Below are positions 50,935-59,559 of a DNA stretch of 64,000 bases, piece by piece (positions within the stretch are counted from its first letter, which is position 1; the number at the start of each line of letters is the position of its first letter). The position numbers and the translations under genes were made by a program. This DNA is from UBA4744 sp963718995 (GTDB lineage: Bacteria; Actinomycetota; Acidimicrobiia; Spongiisociales; UBA4744). The stretch lies in NCBI GenBank assembly GCA_963718995.1, contig CAVRAP010000012.1, positions 1 through 64,000 on the forward strand. Reading direction: 5' to 3'. Below the pieces are notes generated by a model. That model did not search any database. It was not told where the DNA came from and saw only the letters and a program-made list of their open reading frames with translations.

Positions 50935-51055
50935 AGACACTCCTCGATAATCGGTCGCGTCACGATATCGAGCAAGCCGGCCGTCACCCAAAACGACGAC
51001 GTCCCGATCCGTGTTCGATCAGTGTCCGATCACGTAGGGCCCGCCGTTGATTCTC

Positions 51056-51541
51056 TCAACCGGCGCTGGTGCCCGACACCTCCGCCGGATGGTCGGCTTC
51101 CCGACGCTGTTCCGAGATCACCAGCGGATTGTCGCTGAACCCGACATCTCGATGGGACAGATCGCAGAAGGGCTGGTTCTGCGAGTGGCCGCAGCGACAC
51201 AGGGTCATCCGGGACCCGGCCGCGATCAATGCACCCTCTGCATCACGAACCTCGACCCGGCCGCGCACATGAAGAGGCCCGTTGGGACTGGGCACGACGG
51301 TGGTGGTCTCGGGAGGAGCTTCGCCCGGCCCGGTCAAGCGAGTGTAGGTCAGCGCCCCCGAGGGGCATTTCTCGATCGTGGCAGCGATGTCCTCAGCAGA
51401 AGCTGCCTGAACGTCCACCCAGGGGGTCGCTCGAAGATTGAAGACGTCGTGGAGTGATCGCAGACAGATCCCGGTGTGAATACACCGACTCGAGTCCCAG
51501 TGAACGATGATTTCGTCGGTGCGGTAGTCCCGCTCGGCCAT
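51056..51541 (-). CDS. Fer4_19 - CDGSH iron-sulfur fusion protein
   Basis: 161 residues. Residues 10-65 form a YjdI-type mono-cluster domain with Cys20, Cys26 and Cys59 (CIHTGIC ... KCPSGAL). Residues 90-140 hold a CDGSH domain with Cys115, Cys117, Cys126 and His130 (CRCGHSQNQPFCDLSH), which binds a redox-active, pH-labile [2Fe-2S] cluster. The Asp-Gly of CDGSH is Asp-Leu here. The role is probably electron or cluster transfer. AGGAGG sits 5 nt before ATG 51541. Confidence 0.88.
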   Translation of the reverse strand: MAERDYRTDEIIVHWDSSRCIHTGICLRSLHDVFNLRATPWVDVQAASAEDIAATIEKCPSGALTYTRLTGPGEAPPETTTVVPSPNGPLHVRGRVEVRDAEGALIAAGSRMTLCRCGHSQNQPFCDLSHRDVGFSDNPLVISEQRREADHPAEVSGTSAG

Positions 51542-51641
51542 GGCCACCTCCTGTGCAGAAAAGTGACGCTAGCAACGACCGGTCCCGTCATGCCGGCCGT
51601 TCATTCGGTACGCTCTGTACTGCTCGCTGAGGGAGATGCGT

Positions 51642-52073
51642 ATGGCAAGTGTGTCTGAAGTTCTCAAAGAAAAAGGAAACAAGGTCATCGGCGTTATCCC
51701 GACGGCCACCGTCTACGAAGCCATCGAGCAGATGGTCGAGCACAACTGCGGTTCACTGCTCGTCATGGAGGGCGACGACATCGCCGGGATCTTCACCGAG
51801 CGCGACTACCTGCGCAAGATCACGCTGCAGGGCCGGACCTCAAAGACCACCGCTGTGCAGGAAGTGATGAACAGTCCGGTGGTCGTGGTCGAATCCGGAG
51901 CCGAAGTCGACGAAGCCTTAGCCATGATGACCGACCGGCATATTCGCCACCTCCCGGTGGTGGAGGCGGGCCAGGTTATTGGCGTTGTCTCCATCGGTGA
52001 CCTGGTCAAACACAAGACCAAAGAGCAAGAGTTCCGGATTGGATATCTCGAGGACTACATCGGCGCCCGGTAG
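51642..52073 (+). CDS. Two-CBS-domain protein
   Basis: 143 residues made only of a tandem CBS pair: VIGVIPTATVYEAIEQMVEH and VVVVESGAEVDEALAMMTDRHIRHLPVVE in parts. Such stand-alone Bateman modules bind adenine nucleotides and regulate a partner. The second CBS has the ribose-binding type ending GVVSIGDLVKH. Start ATG 51642 is better spaced from GAGGGAG than the ATG at 51636. A TAGCGT-type hexamer is not evident here. Confidence 0.9.
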   Translation: MASVSEVLKEKGNKVIGVIPTATVYEAIEQMVEHNCGSLLVMEGDDIAGIFTERDYLRKITLQGRTSKTTAVQEVMNSPVVVVESGAEVDEALAMMTDRHIRHLPVVEAGQVIGVVSIGDLVKHKTKEQEFRIGYLEDYIGAR

Positions 52074-52100
52074 GCGAGCTCGCCAACGACTGACGACTGC

Positions 52101-53540
52101 CTACGGTGACCACTGGTCGAGCGTGAGAGCGACGACCACGGGACGACCGTTTTCGTAATCGAACGACACGTACCAGGTCGTCCAATCCAACCCCCCGTAG
52201 TCAGGGTTGTCGCCAGGATCATGGATACCGACGTAATTGAGTCCGGTTAGCTCGAACGGGATGGCGTATTCCGCCAGGCGCCCGTTGCCCGCTTCGATCG
52301 GTTCGTTGAACGTCATCACCGTATCCGAGTCGAGATATGCCGATACGAAGCTGGCTGCGATCTCCTGGGCAAAGGTCCGGCTCGGAAGTTCGTTCGCTTG
52401 ATCCGGATCGTTGACGTCGAGCGCATTGGACGGCCATTTGTAGGTCGTCGTGTCGGTCAGCAGTTGGTCGAGATCGCCGAACCGGACGGGATCGTCGTGG
52501 TGCGCGACGTACAGTCCTCGCCAGGACACAACCGGCGTCAGATCGGACAGATCGGCCATAACCTGGGCCATCTCATCGAGCACGGCACCGATCCGATCGT
52601 CCGCCGCAAAGGCGGCCGGTCCGACCACGGCGGCGAGATATCGCTCGTTGACCCAACCGAGGCCGGCGGGGGTGGCTACTTCAACCCACCGGGAGCTACT
52701 CACCGGTGTCGAGTTCCCGGTGGTTCGCACGACCGTCCCCGGGGCCAGCATCCCGAAGACCGAATTGTCTACGCCCGGCCCGGTCCGCACATTCAGGTTG
52801 TCATCTGCGGTAACCAGTACCACTCGACCCTGGCGGGCGGCCGGGACCCCGGTGAGGGCAGGCAGATCGGCCTGCATCCAGCGTGGAGCCGCGCCGACGG
52901 TGACCGGAACCAGGGGCAGGATTGAGGCGTAATCGCCACGCGTGACGGGTTCTTCGAGAAGAATCCCTTCGCCGGAGAATACGGTCACGGGTTGTCCGTC
53001 GAGATTGAATTGCACCTCGTTGATGGTCGAAAACTGCGTGAGGGTATAGACCACCTGGGCGAGACGACCGAGCATGGCGAACGAACCTCCGCCCGATTCG
53101 AATTCGCGGCCCAAATCGATCGTCGCCAGGCCATCGTCGATCCCGATGCCGAGCAAGAGAGTGTCCTCCGGTACGGCACTGGACAAGCCATCGTCCAGTT
53201 CTTCGTCGGAGGGTCCACCGATCAGCGCCCGGATGGCATTCGCGGCGACGGCGGGCGTGGCCGGCACGGACCTGGTCACAGCAACGGCGTAGGCCGAGTC
53301 TTTGATGAGGTAGATATCTACGAACCGTTCCTCAACCGGGACGACGGTCGTGGTAGTCGTCGACGTCTGGGAGTCGTCCGGCGTTGTCGACGAACTCGTC
53401 GCCGGCACCGTGGTATCGGAAGGCGGCTGCGTGCTCACCGGTCCAGCGTCCGTCGTACCCCCGGGGCCGCAGGAAGCGACCAGCAGAGCGAGGACCGTCA
53501 TGAGCATGGCGGGCCGTCTGATGCGGTTGGTCTGATTCAC
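52101..53540 (-). CDS. Lipoprotein with GerMN and SH3b domains
   Basis: 479 residues from GTG 53540 (AGGAGA upstream). Lipobox ALLVASC, Thr/Ser linker, then a GerMN (sporulation/spore-germination) domain at about 72-190 with VDIYLIKDS, SAVPEDTLLLGIGIDDGLATIDL in parts and TQFSTINEVQFNLDG. A bacterial SH3 domain follows (DDNLNVRTGPGVDNSVFGML ... GWVNERYL). The last 180 residues are unassigned. GerMN proteins in non-sporulating actinobacteria are envelope lipoproteins such as LpqB. Wall binding through SH3b is likely. Confidence 0.85.
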   Translation of the reverse strand: MNQTNRIRRPAMLMTVLALLVASCGPGGTTDAGPVSTQPPSDTTVPATSSSTTPDDSQTSTTTTTVVPVEERFVDIYLIKDSAYAVAVTRSVPATPAVAANAIRALIGGPSDEELDDGLSSAVPEDTLLLGIGIDDGLATIDLGREFESGGGSFAMLGRLAQVVYTLTQFSTINEVQFNLDGQPVTVFSGEGILLEEPVTRGDYASILPLVPVTVGAAPRWMQADLPALTGVPAARQGRVVLVTADDNLNVRTGPGVDNSVFGMLAPGTVVRTTGNSTPVSSSRWVEVATPAGLGWVNERYLAAVVGPAAFAADDRIGAVLDEMAQVMADLSDLTPVVSWRGLYVAHHDDPVRFGDLDQLLTDTTTYKWPSNALDVNDPDQANELPSRTFAQEIAASFVSAYLDSDTVMTFNEPIEAGNGRLAEYAIPFELTGLNYVGIHDPGDNPDYGGLDWTTWYVSFDYENGRPVVVALTLDQWSP

Positions 53541-53609
53541 CGTGATCTCCTCTCCTGATCACCAGATTCCCACAGCCGCATCTCATGTACATCACGAATA
53601 CGTAACAGA

Positions 53610-53625
53610 ACCGTTACAGAACGGT
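53610..53625 (-). terminator. Short hairpin after the propeller lipoprotein gene
   Basis: ACCGTT-ACAG-AACGGT, immediately after the stop codon on the minus strand, followed there by... the intergenic region of the GerMN gene promoter side. The stem has only 6 bp, so an operator for the upstream region is also possible. Confidence 0.25.
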
Positions 53626-54927
53626 CTACCAGGCGAACCCTCCCAGGTAGTTCTCAACGGAGAACATGCTTTCGGCGGTTGCCGCCTGCGTATCTGAACC
53701 CCAGATCAGCCTGGTCCTGGTCGTGTCGGCCACCACATACGGCCATCCGACCGTCTGGGTGATGACTTCGCCTTCTTCCCCGGTGACGAGGTCCATCGCG
53801 ATGATGTCGAACCCGCCCCACTCGTCGGGGGTCTCATCCCGAACGAGGTAGAGCGTGTCTCCGAGCAACGCTTGTGGAGCACCCCGGAGGCCCGCGACCA
53901 CCGGCTCACCTGCGTTGATAGGCCCTTCTTGATCGAGGCTCAGCTCGTACACGTCCCCGGAGTTGACCATCACCAGGAGGGTCTGCGAGTCCTGGCGCCA
54001 ATCGGCCCACGTAATCATGCGTGGATCATCGTATGACGTGGGGGCGGTCGCCACCGACCACCGGCGAGTCTCGATGGGCCGCCCGGTGGCCACGTTGTAG
54101 AGCACCACGGTATCCGTAGGAGTCATCACCCAGTATTCGGGATTCTCGGGATCGGGTAGACATTGCTCGGACCGGAGGAGCGCCATCCACCGTCCGTCCG
54201 GTGAGATCGTGGGGGAGAGGCCGGATCCGACCGCATCGATGGTGCCGAATCCCAGGTCGAATCTCCACACCTGACCATCAGAGGAATCACAGCGAGTACC
54301 AGGAGTCCTCAAAACCAGCTCCGTAGTAGAGCGCCGCAGCGTCGGGTCTGAGCGCCATGCGACCGATGCCACATTCCGTCGCCGCCGAAGTAGGGATCCA
54401 TGACTTTCAGACGCTCCCCGGTCGCGACATCCACGATGACCAGCGCCTCGCCGTCGACCACCAGCGCATGGCCGTCCGCGGCGAGCGGAGAGACGGCCGC
54501 TCCGAGGTAGCGGGGATAGCAGGTGAGAGCGTTGGCGAGACCGGCGCACCGGCTGCTCGCTTCGGATCCGGATTCGAATTCGCCCCAGTGCACGACCCAG
54601 AAACCCGGGTTGAGCGATGGGAAGTCGCCCGAATAGATGACCTCCGCTCCTTCGATGCCGTCCGCAATTTCCTGGGCGCGGTCTTGGCCACCCCCAGCAC
54701 CTATTTCGATCGAGGCCAAGACCAGCGTCCAGGTTCCCCATGCTTCGGTCGACGGGGTATGAACGGCGCTGGTCGACGTGGTCGTCTCCGGCGGGGCGGC
54801 AGTGGTGGTTGTCGGTGGACGTCGTAGTGGTGATCGAGGTCGTGGCCGTCGTCGAGGTGTCCGAATCGGATCCGGCGCAGGCAGCCAGCATGAGGGAAAC
54901 GAGGCTGATGAAGGCGATGTGTTTCAT
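53626..54927 (-). pseudogene. Beta-propeller lipoprotein, two frame disruptions
   Basis: The start (ATG 54927) gives a lipobox (LMLAAC) and a Thr-rich linker, then changes to an Arg/Pro-rich shadow. The adjacent frame from about 54819 reads TTTTAAPPETTTSTSA, then ASIEIGAGGGQDRAQEIADG and LVIVDVATGERLKVMDPYFG. At about 54376 the sense returns to the first frame (NVASVAWRSDPTL, then SPTISPDGRWMALLRSE). Together they form one lipoprotein of about 430 residues with TolB/WD-like propeller repeats. Needed changes are one base fewer near 54819 and one more near 54376. Either sequencing indels or a decaying gene. Confidence 0.72.
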
Positions 54928-54969
54928 GCGCACGAAACGATTCTATGGGCGAACGCGGTTCCCGACGGA

Positions 54970-55862
54970 TCAACCGCCGCTGAGGGAGAAGTGCATCCAA
55001 TCCTTGAGGCTGTTCCAATACCCACCCCAACCCCAGCCGATGTCGGCGAACGCCTGCACGACCTGGTCTCCATCGGCAATCATCCCGGCCCGCTGATCGG
55101 TGCGGTCGAGATATACCGAAGCCAGTTCGGGAAGGACCAGGTCACCTTTGAGGTACGGATTATGGAAAGGATTGATGTCGACCGCCGTCCCGAAGGCGTG
55201 CTGGGACCAATTGCCCGATCCCACCGCCGGCCTGCAGACGAACGAGGTGGTGTCGTTCCAGTCCCCGGTGGGATGGGCATCGATCTCCTCGAGCCGGATC
55301 ACCCTCATTTCTTCGATCGGGAACCGCATCTCGTGCAGTTTCCGGAACACCGCAACGATGTCGTCCGCGACAGCTGCGTTGACCAGGATCTCTCCGGTGT
55401 GGAACTTCTGGTCGAATCCCCAATGCGAAACGGTGACGTAGGCGAGTTCGTCGACGGTCACCGGACAATCCGGCGTCCACGTGGAGCGCTCCAGCACATC
55501 GGCCGGTACCGGCTGAACCGTCGACTCGAATTCGTCCCCGGCGGGAGGCGGTAGCACATCGGGTGTCTCAAGAGCCCGGTCGACCAGCTCCGCCGGCGTC
55601 GGGAGGACCTCCCCGAACTCGTCCGGACGAAGCGGCAATAGGCGGGTGCCCAACCAATCGGGACGCGCGTACGGCGAGGGAGGCACGGTGGTGTAGTGGT
55701 TGCCACCGACGTCGTCGTCGAGGGTCGGGGTGCAGAGGTGGTCGACTCGGGGACTGCCACGGACGTTGTTGCCGGGCCGGTGACCGGAACGGAGCAGGCG
55801 GCCAGCACCAGGCCCGCACTGATCAGCGTGACGGACACTGCGGTAAGGCGGTACGTGCTCAT
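54970..55862 (-). pseudogene. M15-family (VanY-like) peptidase lipoprotein, one frame disruption
   Basis: ATG 55862 opens a lipoprotein signal (SVTLISAGLVLAAC) and a Thr/Ser linker (STTTSVATTT). The sense then moves by one base near 55690 into VPPSPYARPDWLGTRLLPL and the peptidase. The C-terminal 150 residues carry the M15C motif SQHAFGTAVDINPFHNP and WGGYWNSLKDWMHFSL: the zinc ligands His, Asp and His and the catalytic Asp/Glu region. The expected activity is D-Ala-D-Ala or L-Ala-D-Glu cleavage in peptidoglycan. Without the frame correction the signal peptide is lost. Confidence 0.75.
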
Positions 55863-55923
55863 GATCAAAACGATAACGGTCTGATGGTGCCAAGCGGTTC
55901 CTCATGGAAACGTTGGATGCGGG

Positions 55924-56925
55924 TCAACGAACGGCGAGCGGCTGACGGAAGAGACCGTCCGGCACATCGGCGCCGCATCGCACCAGCGCCGCGTGCCAGG
56001 ACGGCGACGAGCCGAGCGCCCACCGGAGAAAGCGGATCATGGTCCTGCCGACCAGCAACGCTCCCGGTCGTTTCCGGACCCCGAGGATCGTGCGCAATCG
56101 GGCGGGTACCGTCGCGACGGCCGCCGCGAACATCAGCCGGTACCCGACGAGTATTGCCCGTGGCAGGGGTGGAGATCGCAGGAACGCCACGGTTTCGACG
56201 AGGCCCGGTGAATGGTCGAGGTCGGGATGGTCGGTTATCCAACGACGCAGCCCCTCCGCCGTGTCGGGGAGTGGATCAGCGTCGAGTAAGAGACCGACTT
56301 CGGTTTGTTCCGCCACGAACCGGTCGGCGTCTTCCTGACTCATCTGACCCGGCCCGAAATACTGATAAGCGGCGAGGAAGGAGTCGGTGAGAGCGTTGTG
56401 AACCCAAGCGGCGAACTTCGGCATGCCTGCGGTATACGGACGGTCGCGATGCGAGCGGCCCCGCACCGGAGCGTGGGCGCCCCGAACCACCCGCACCGCA
56501 GCTTCGACTTCGGGGCGAGCCCCAAAGCTGGTTGCGGTCACGTAGGCCGACGTGCGGGACAAACGCCCGAGTGGATCAACCCGATAGGTCGAGTGGTCTG
56601 CCACGCCGGCGACCACCTCAGGGTGGGCGGCCTGGATCAGCAGCGCCCGGATACCGCCGATGAACGCGGCGGCGTCACCAATGACCGGCCAGGTCATCGA
56701 ATCGGGACCGAATAGACCGGGATCATCGCGATACGACAGGGTGTGCTCCAGCGGATACGGGGCATAGGCGAACAAACCGGTGGTCGAACCGACTACCCGT
56801 TCCCGCAACCGATCAATGACCTTGGCGAACATGGCGACCACGGTACCGCCCCACGGAAGTTTGTTGGGTTGAGCAAAGAGCTCGCCGGTCTCGGGACACC
56901 CGGTCCGTGTTTCGATCTTGTTCAT
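55924..56925 (-). CDS. DUF2236 / MpaB-type oxygenase family protein
   Basis: About 333 residues. The family pattern is seen in IGDAAAFIGGIRALLIQAAHPEVVAG (parts), DPLGRLSRTSAYVTATSFG and AWVHNALTDSFLAAYQYFG. MpaB-like proteins include a haem-type rubber oxygenase (Lcp) and a fungal oxygenase; most actinobacterial members are uncharacterised. The conserved His in AAHPEV and WVHNAL are candidates for haem ligation. Start ATG 56925 has only a weak AAAAGAG; ATG 56832 is an alternative. Confidence 0.82.
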   Translation of the reverse strand: MNKIETRTGCPETGELFAQPNKLPWGGTVVAMFAKVIDRLRERVVGSTTGLFAYAPYPLEHTLSYRDDPGLFGPDSMTWPVIGDAAAFIGGIRALLIQAAHPEVVAGVADHSTYRVDPLGRLSRTSAYVTATSFGARPEVEAAVRVVRGAHAPVRGRSHRDRPYTAGMPKFAAWVHNALTDSFLAAYQYFGPGQMSQEDADRFVAEQTEVGLLLDADPLPDTAEGLRRWITDHPDLDHSPGLVETVAFLRSPPLPRAILVGYRLMFAAAVATVPARLRTILGVRKRPGALLVGRTMIRFLRWALGSSPSWHAALVRCGADVPDGLFRQPLAVR

Positions 56926-56982
56926 CTCTTTTCGGGAATCCGTCGCGCACGGCCCCGGTTGGTCCACGAAACAAGGAGAACC

Positions 56983-57567
56983 ATGTCTGATCTGAGTAAG
57001 ACCAAACGGCGGTTGTTGGTGGGGGGCGGAGTGTTGACAATCCCGGCGATGGCGCTGGCCTGGTGGTTGGGCTCACCGCTATTCCTGGATACCACCGTCG
57101 ACGAGACGTTTCCGACAGCACCAGCGATCACGACCGAAAGCACCAGCGGGCAGAACGCCGAACCTGAATCTCCGCAAGCGACAGATCTCGACGTCGCCGC
57201 CGACGGGGAGGCGGCCGCTCCGACCGAACTCTTGAGGGGTGCCTTCGTTGATGCCGACGCCGCCCACCGCGGGAGCGGTTCGGTAACCGTTTTCGAGCTC
57301 GAAGATGGTTCTCGAGTTCTGCGCTTCGAGCAATTCGAAGTCACGAACGGGCCGGACCTCCACGTTCTGCTGGTGCCAACCGGCGAAACCGTCGATCGGG
57401 ATCTCCTGGCCCAGGTCGGCTATGAGGATCTCGGCAAGCTGAAAGGCAATGTCGGCAACCAGAACTACGTTGTTCCTGAAAGTTTCGACCCCGACGGCAC
57501 CTGGACGGTGGTGGTCTACTGCGAACCGTTCCACGTTGTGTTCAGCACGGCGCAACTGTCCAGCTAG
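56983..57567 (+). CDS. Membrane-anchored DM13-domain protein
   Basis: 194 residues. N-terminal membrane helix (LLVGGGVLTIPAMALAWWLG), a short acidic/Thr linker, then a DM13 domain from about residue 85 (LRGAFVDADAAHRGSGSVTV ... TNGPDLHVLLVP ... VVYCEPFHVVFSTAQL). The conserved Cys of DM13 (VYCEPF) is present. DM13 is proposed to act in extracytoplasmic electron transfer. AAGGAG precedes ATG 56983. It diverges from the MpaB-like gene by 57 bp. Confidence 0.88.
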   Translation: MSDLSKTKRRLLVGGGVLTIPAMALAWWLGSPLFLDTTVDETFPTAPAITTESTSGQNAEPESPQATDLDVAADGEAAAPTELLRGAFVDADAAHRGSGSVTVFELEDGSRVLRFEQFEVTNGPDLHVLLVPTGETVDRDLLAQVGYEDLGKLKGNVGNQNYVVPESFDPDGTWTVVVYCEPFHVVFSTAQLSS

Positions 57568-57591
57568 CGGACAGAACCCGACCGGCCCCGC

Positions 57592-58731
57592 TCATCCCAC
57601 ACTGCGATCGACAATTCGTGAGTCGCTGGCAGGAAGTCGTTCCCGACCTTCCTGCACGCCGATCACCATGGCGCCGACGGCCGAAGATCCGAGCCCGGCC
57701 ACAACGGCCAGCGTGACGAAAGCTCCGGCGTCCACCAGACCTCCACCCAGTACCGGCCCGGCGGCGCGTCCGAATGCCATCAACGCCTGGGCGTCGCCGG
57801 CCCGCTCGTCGGGTTTGAGGGACCGGGCGGACAGCATCTTCATGACACCGGGAACGCCCATCCAAAACGCAAAACCCCACCAAGCCATCCCCAGGAATAC
57901 CAACCAGATCTGACTTCCGGCCATGGCAAGGTAGACGGCCGGACCCAATGTCAACAGCCACCATCCCGGACGCCGGTGACGGGACGAAAGCCGGGCTCCG
58001 AGCAACCCCGTGGCGGCATTGAGGCTGTAGGCGAACGAGGCGACCATCGGTGTCAAACCCAGGGTCTTGCCGGCTGCGATGGCCACAAACACGAACACAC
58101 TGGAGCCGAAGAATGTCAAGAGCAGCAGAGCCACCAGCAGCACACGGTTAGACCGGGAACGACTCACCACACCGGAGTTCTTCTCGTCGACTCCAGTGTC
58201 AACCTGGATGAAGAAGGCCGGAAGGGCTGCGAGCGCCAACGCAATGAATACGGCACGATCACCCAACCCGGCCAGGGCAGACAAAACGGGAGCACTGACG
58301 AACGCAGTAACCGGACCGGCAGAAGCAACTCCGGCCAGTGAACGGGGTTTGCGCATGGCGTCGGCCCACACCACCCAGGTGAGCGTTCCGGCCGCCACAC
58401 CCGCCAGCATCCGGAAGACAATCAACAACCAAAACTGGCCGGCCAGGGCACTCGCGCCGTTGGCCAGCACCAGGGTGAAGGCAGCCCACTTCAACAGAGC
58501 CCCTGTAGGAGGCAGAAGGCGCGGCATAGCGATGTTGGCAACCGCAAATGCACTGACCTGGGCAACCGAGATCCCGGCAGCCAACCCATCGCTCACCCCG
58601 TAGCGAGCAGCTACCTCAGATATGAGAAACGGGGTGGCCCCAAAGAGCAATGCAACTGCAGACGCAGCCGCCAGAATTCCGATCGGGGCCTGAGGACGGA
58701 GAGCATATGCGAGGCGAGTTGGAGCAAACAT
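57592..58731 (-). CDS. MFS transporter
   Basis: 379 residues with about twelve helices. IGILAAASAVALLFGATPFLI and the 6+6 organisation fit the major facilitator superfamily; the cytoplasmic loop after helix 6 is short and acidic (VDTGVDEKNSGVVSRSRSN in parts). No substrate can be deduced. The downstream end lies 24 bp from the convergent DM13 gene. The 192 bp upstream (58732-58923) contain no supported gene or clear signal. Confidence 0.88.
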   Translation of the reverse strand: MFAPTRLAYALRPQAPIGILAAASAVALLFGATPFLISEVAARYGVSDGLAAGISVAQVSAFAVANIAMPRLLPPTGALLKWAAFTLVLANGASALAGQFWLLIVFRMLAGVAAGTLTWVVWADAMRKPRSLAGVASAGPVTAFVSAPVLSALAGLGDRAVFIALALAALPAFFIQVDTGVDEKNSGVVSRSRSNRVLLVALLLLTFFGSSVFVFVAIAAGKTLGLTPMVASFAYSLNAATGLLGARLSSRHRRPGWWLLTLGPAVYLAMAGSQIWLVFLGMAWWGFAFWMGVPGVMKMLSARSLKPDERAGDAQALMAFGRAAGPVLGGGLVDAGAFVTLAVVAGLGSSAVGAMVIGVQEGRERLPASDSRIVDRSVG

Positions 58732-58923
58732 GGACCGACGATTGTCTCACACTTCTCGAGGGTCGCAGATCAACCGGCCGGCCGACCCACCTCTGCGTCG
58801 AGAACCCGATGTGCCGATGTTCACGAAGCAACCCGGAGGGCCGGACGCGGTGGGACCCCCGCCAGAGCAGGAATCCCATCCGGTTCGGCTGGGTCGAGAA
58901 GCCCAGACCTTCAATCGCGCCGG

Positions 58924-59424
58924 CTAGCCACCCTTCACCTGAAGGTTGCCGGTCAAGATCTGATAAAGGTCCGTCTGCCCATCCTCGCGCTTGTAGTCAT
59001 CTACTTCGCACGTGGGCACCGCACCTTCATCGAGTCCCTCAACGGGCAAGTAGGTCATGTGATCGCGGTCGGACTTCTTGCCTTCACCGTTGTCTTTGAC
59101 CTGGAACCAGACGTTCGAGCCGGTTTCATCAAACCCCGACACGTGCGTCACCCGGCCGCTCATCGTCGCGATAGTGCCGTTCACGTTCAGGCAGTCAATC
59201 GAGAAGTGGATACTGAAACGCCCACCGGCGAATGACAGCTGTCCCTGCCCGGTCACGGTCCCATCTTGCCGCTCGACCGCCGAGAACGCGAACGATCTCC
59301 ACGGGTCGAGTTTGCCTGATCCGTTGGCGCTGTGCGGTTGCCCGGCGGTGGCCGCCGGAAGTGCAAGCATGACCAGCGCCGCCACTATCGCGAGCACTGT
59401 GAAACTTCTTCGAAGTTTCCGCAT
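58924..59424 (-). CDS. Secreted protein, unknown function
   Basis: 166 residues. Cleavable signal peptide (VLAIVAALVMLALPAATAGQ), then a domain of about 135 residues rich in short strands: FAFSAVERQDGTVTGQGQLSF, FSIHFSIDCLNVNGTIATM and SGRVTHV (each quoted in part). Two Cys (IDCLNV, VPTCEV) could form a disulfide. The lipocalin-like look is shared with many unassigned actinobacterial secreted proteins. The 135 bp upstream contain nothing recognisable. Confidence 0.78.
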   Translation of the reverse strand: MRKLRRSFTVLAIVAALVMLALPAATAGQPHSANGSGKLDPWRSFAFSAVERQDGTVTGQGQLSFAGGRFSIHFSIDCLNVNGTIATMSGRVTHVSGFDETGSNVWFQVKDNGEGKKSDRDHMTYLPVEGLDEGAVPTCEVDDYKREDGQTDLYQILTGNLQVKGG

Positions 59425-59559
59425 CGAGCCATCCTCCCTCTGCTCGTGACCCCCGGTGGGAGTCCATCGAGAGAAGCTACGTATCGCTCGCCGGGGATAC
59501 CGAAGGAAATTTTCGCGTCTTTTTGGTCCACGAAATCAGCGGGGGACCGCACTCGGTAC

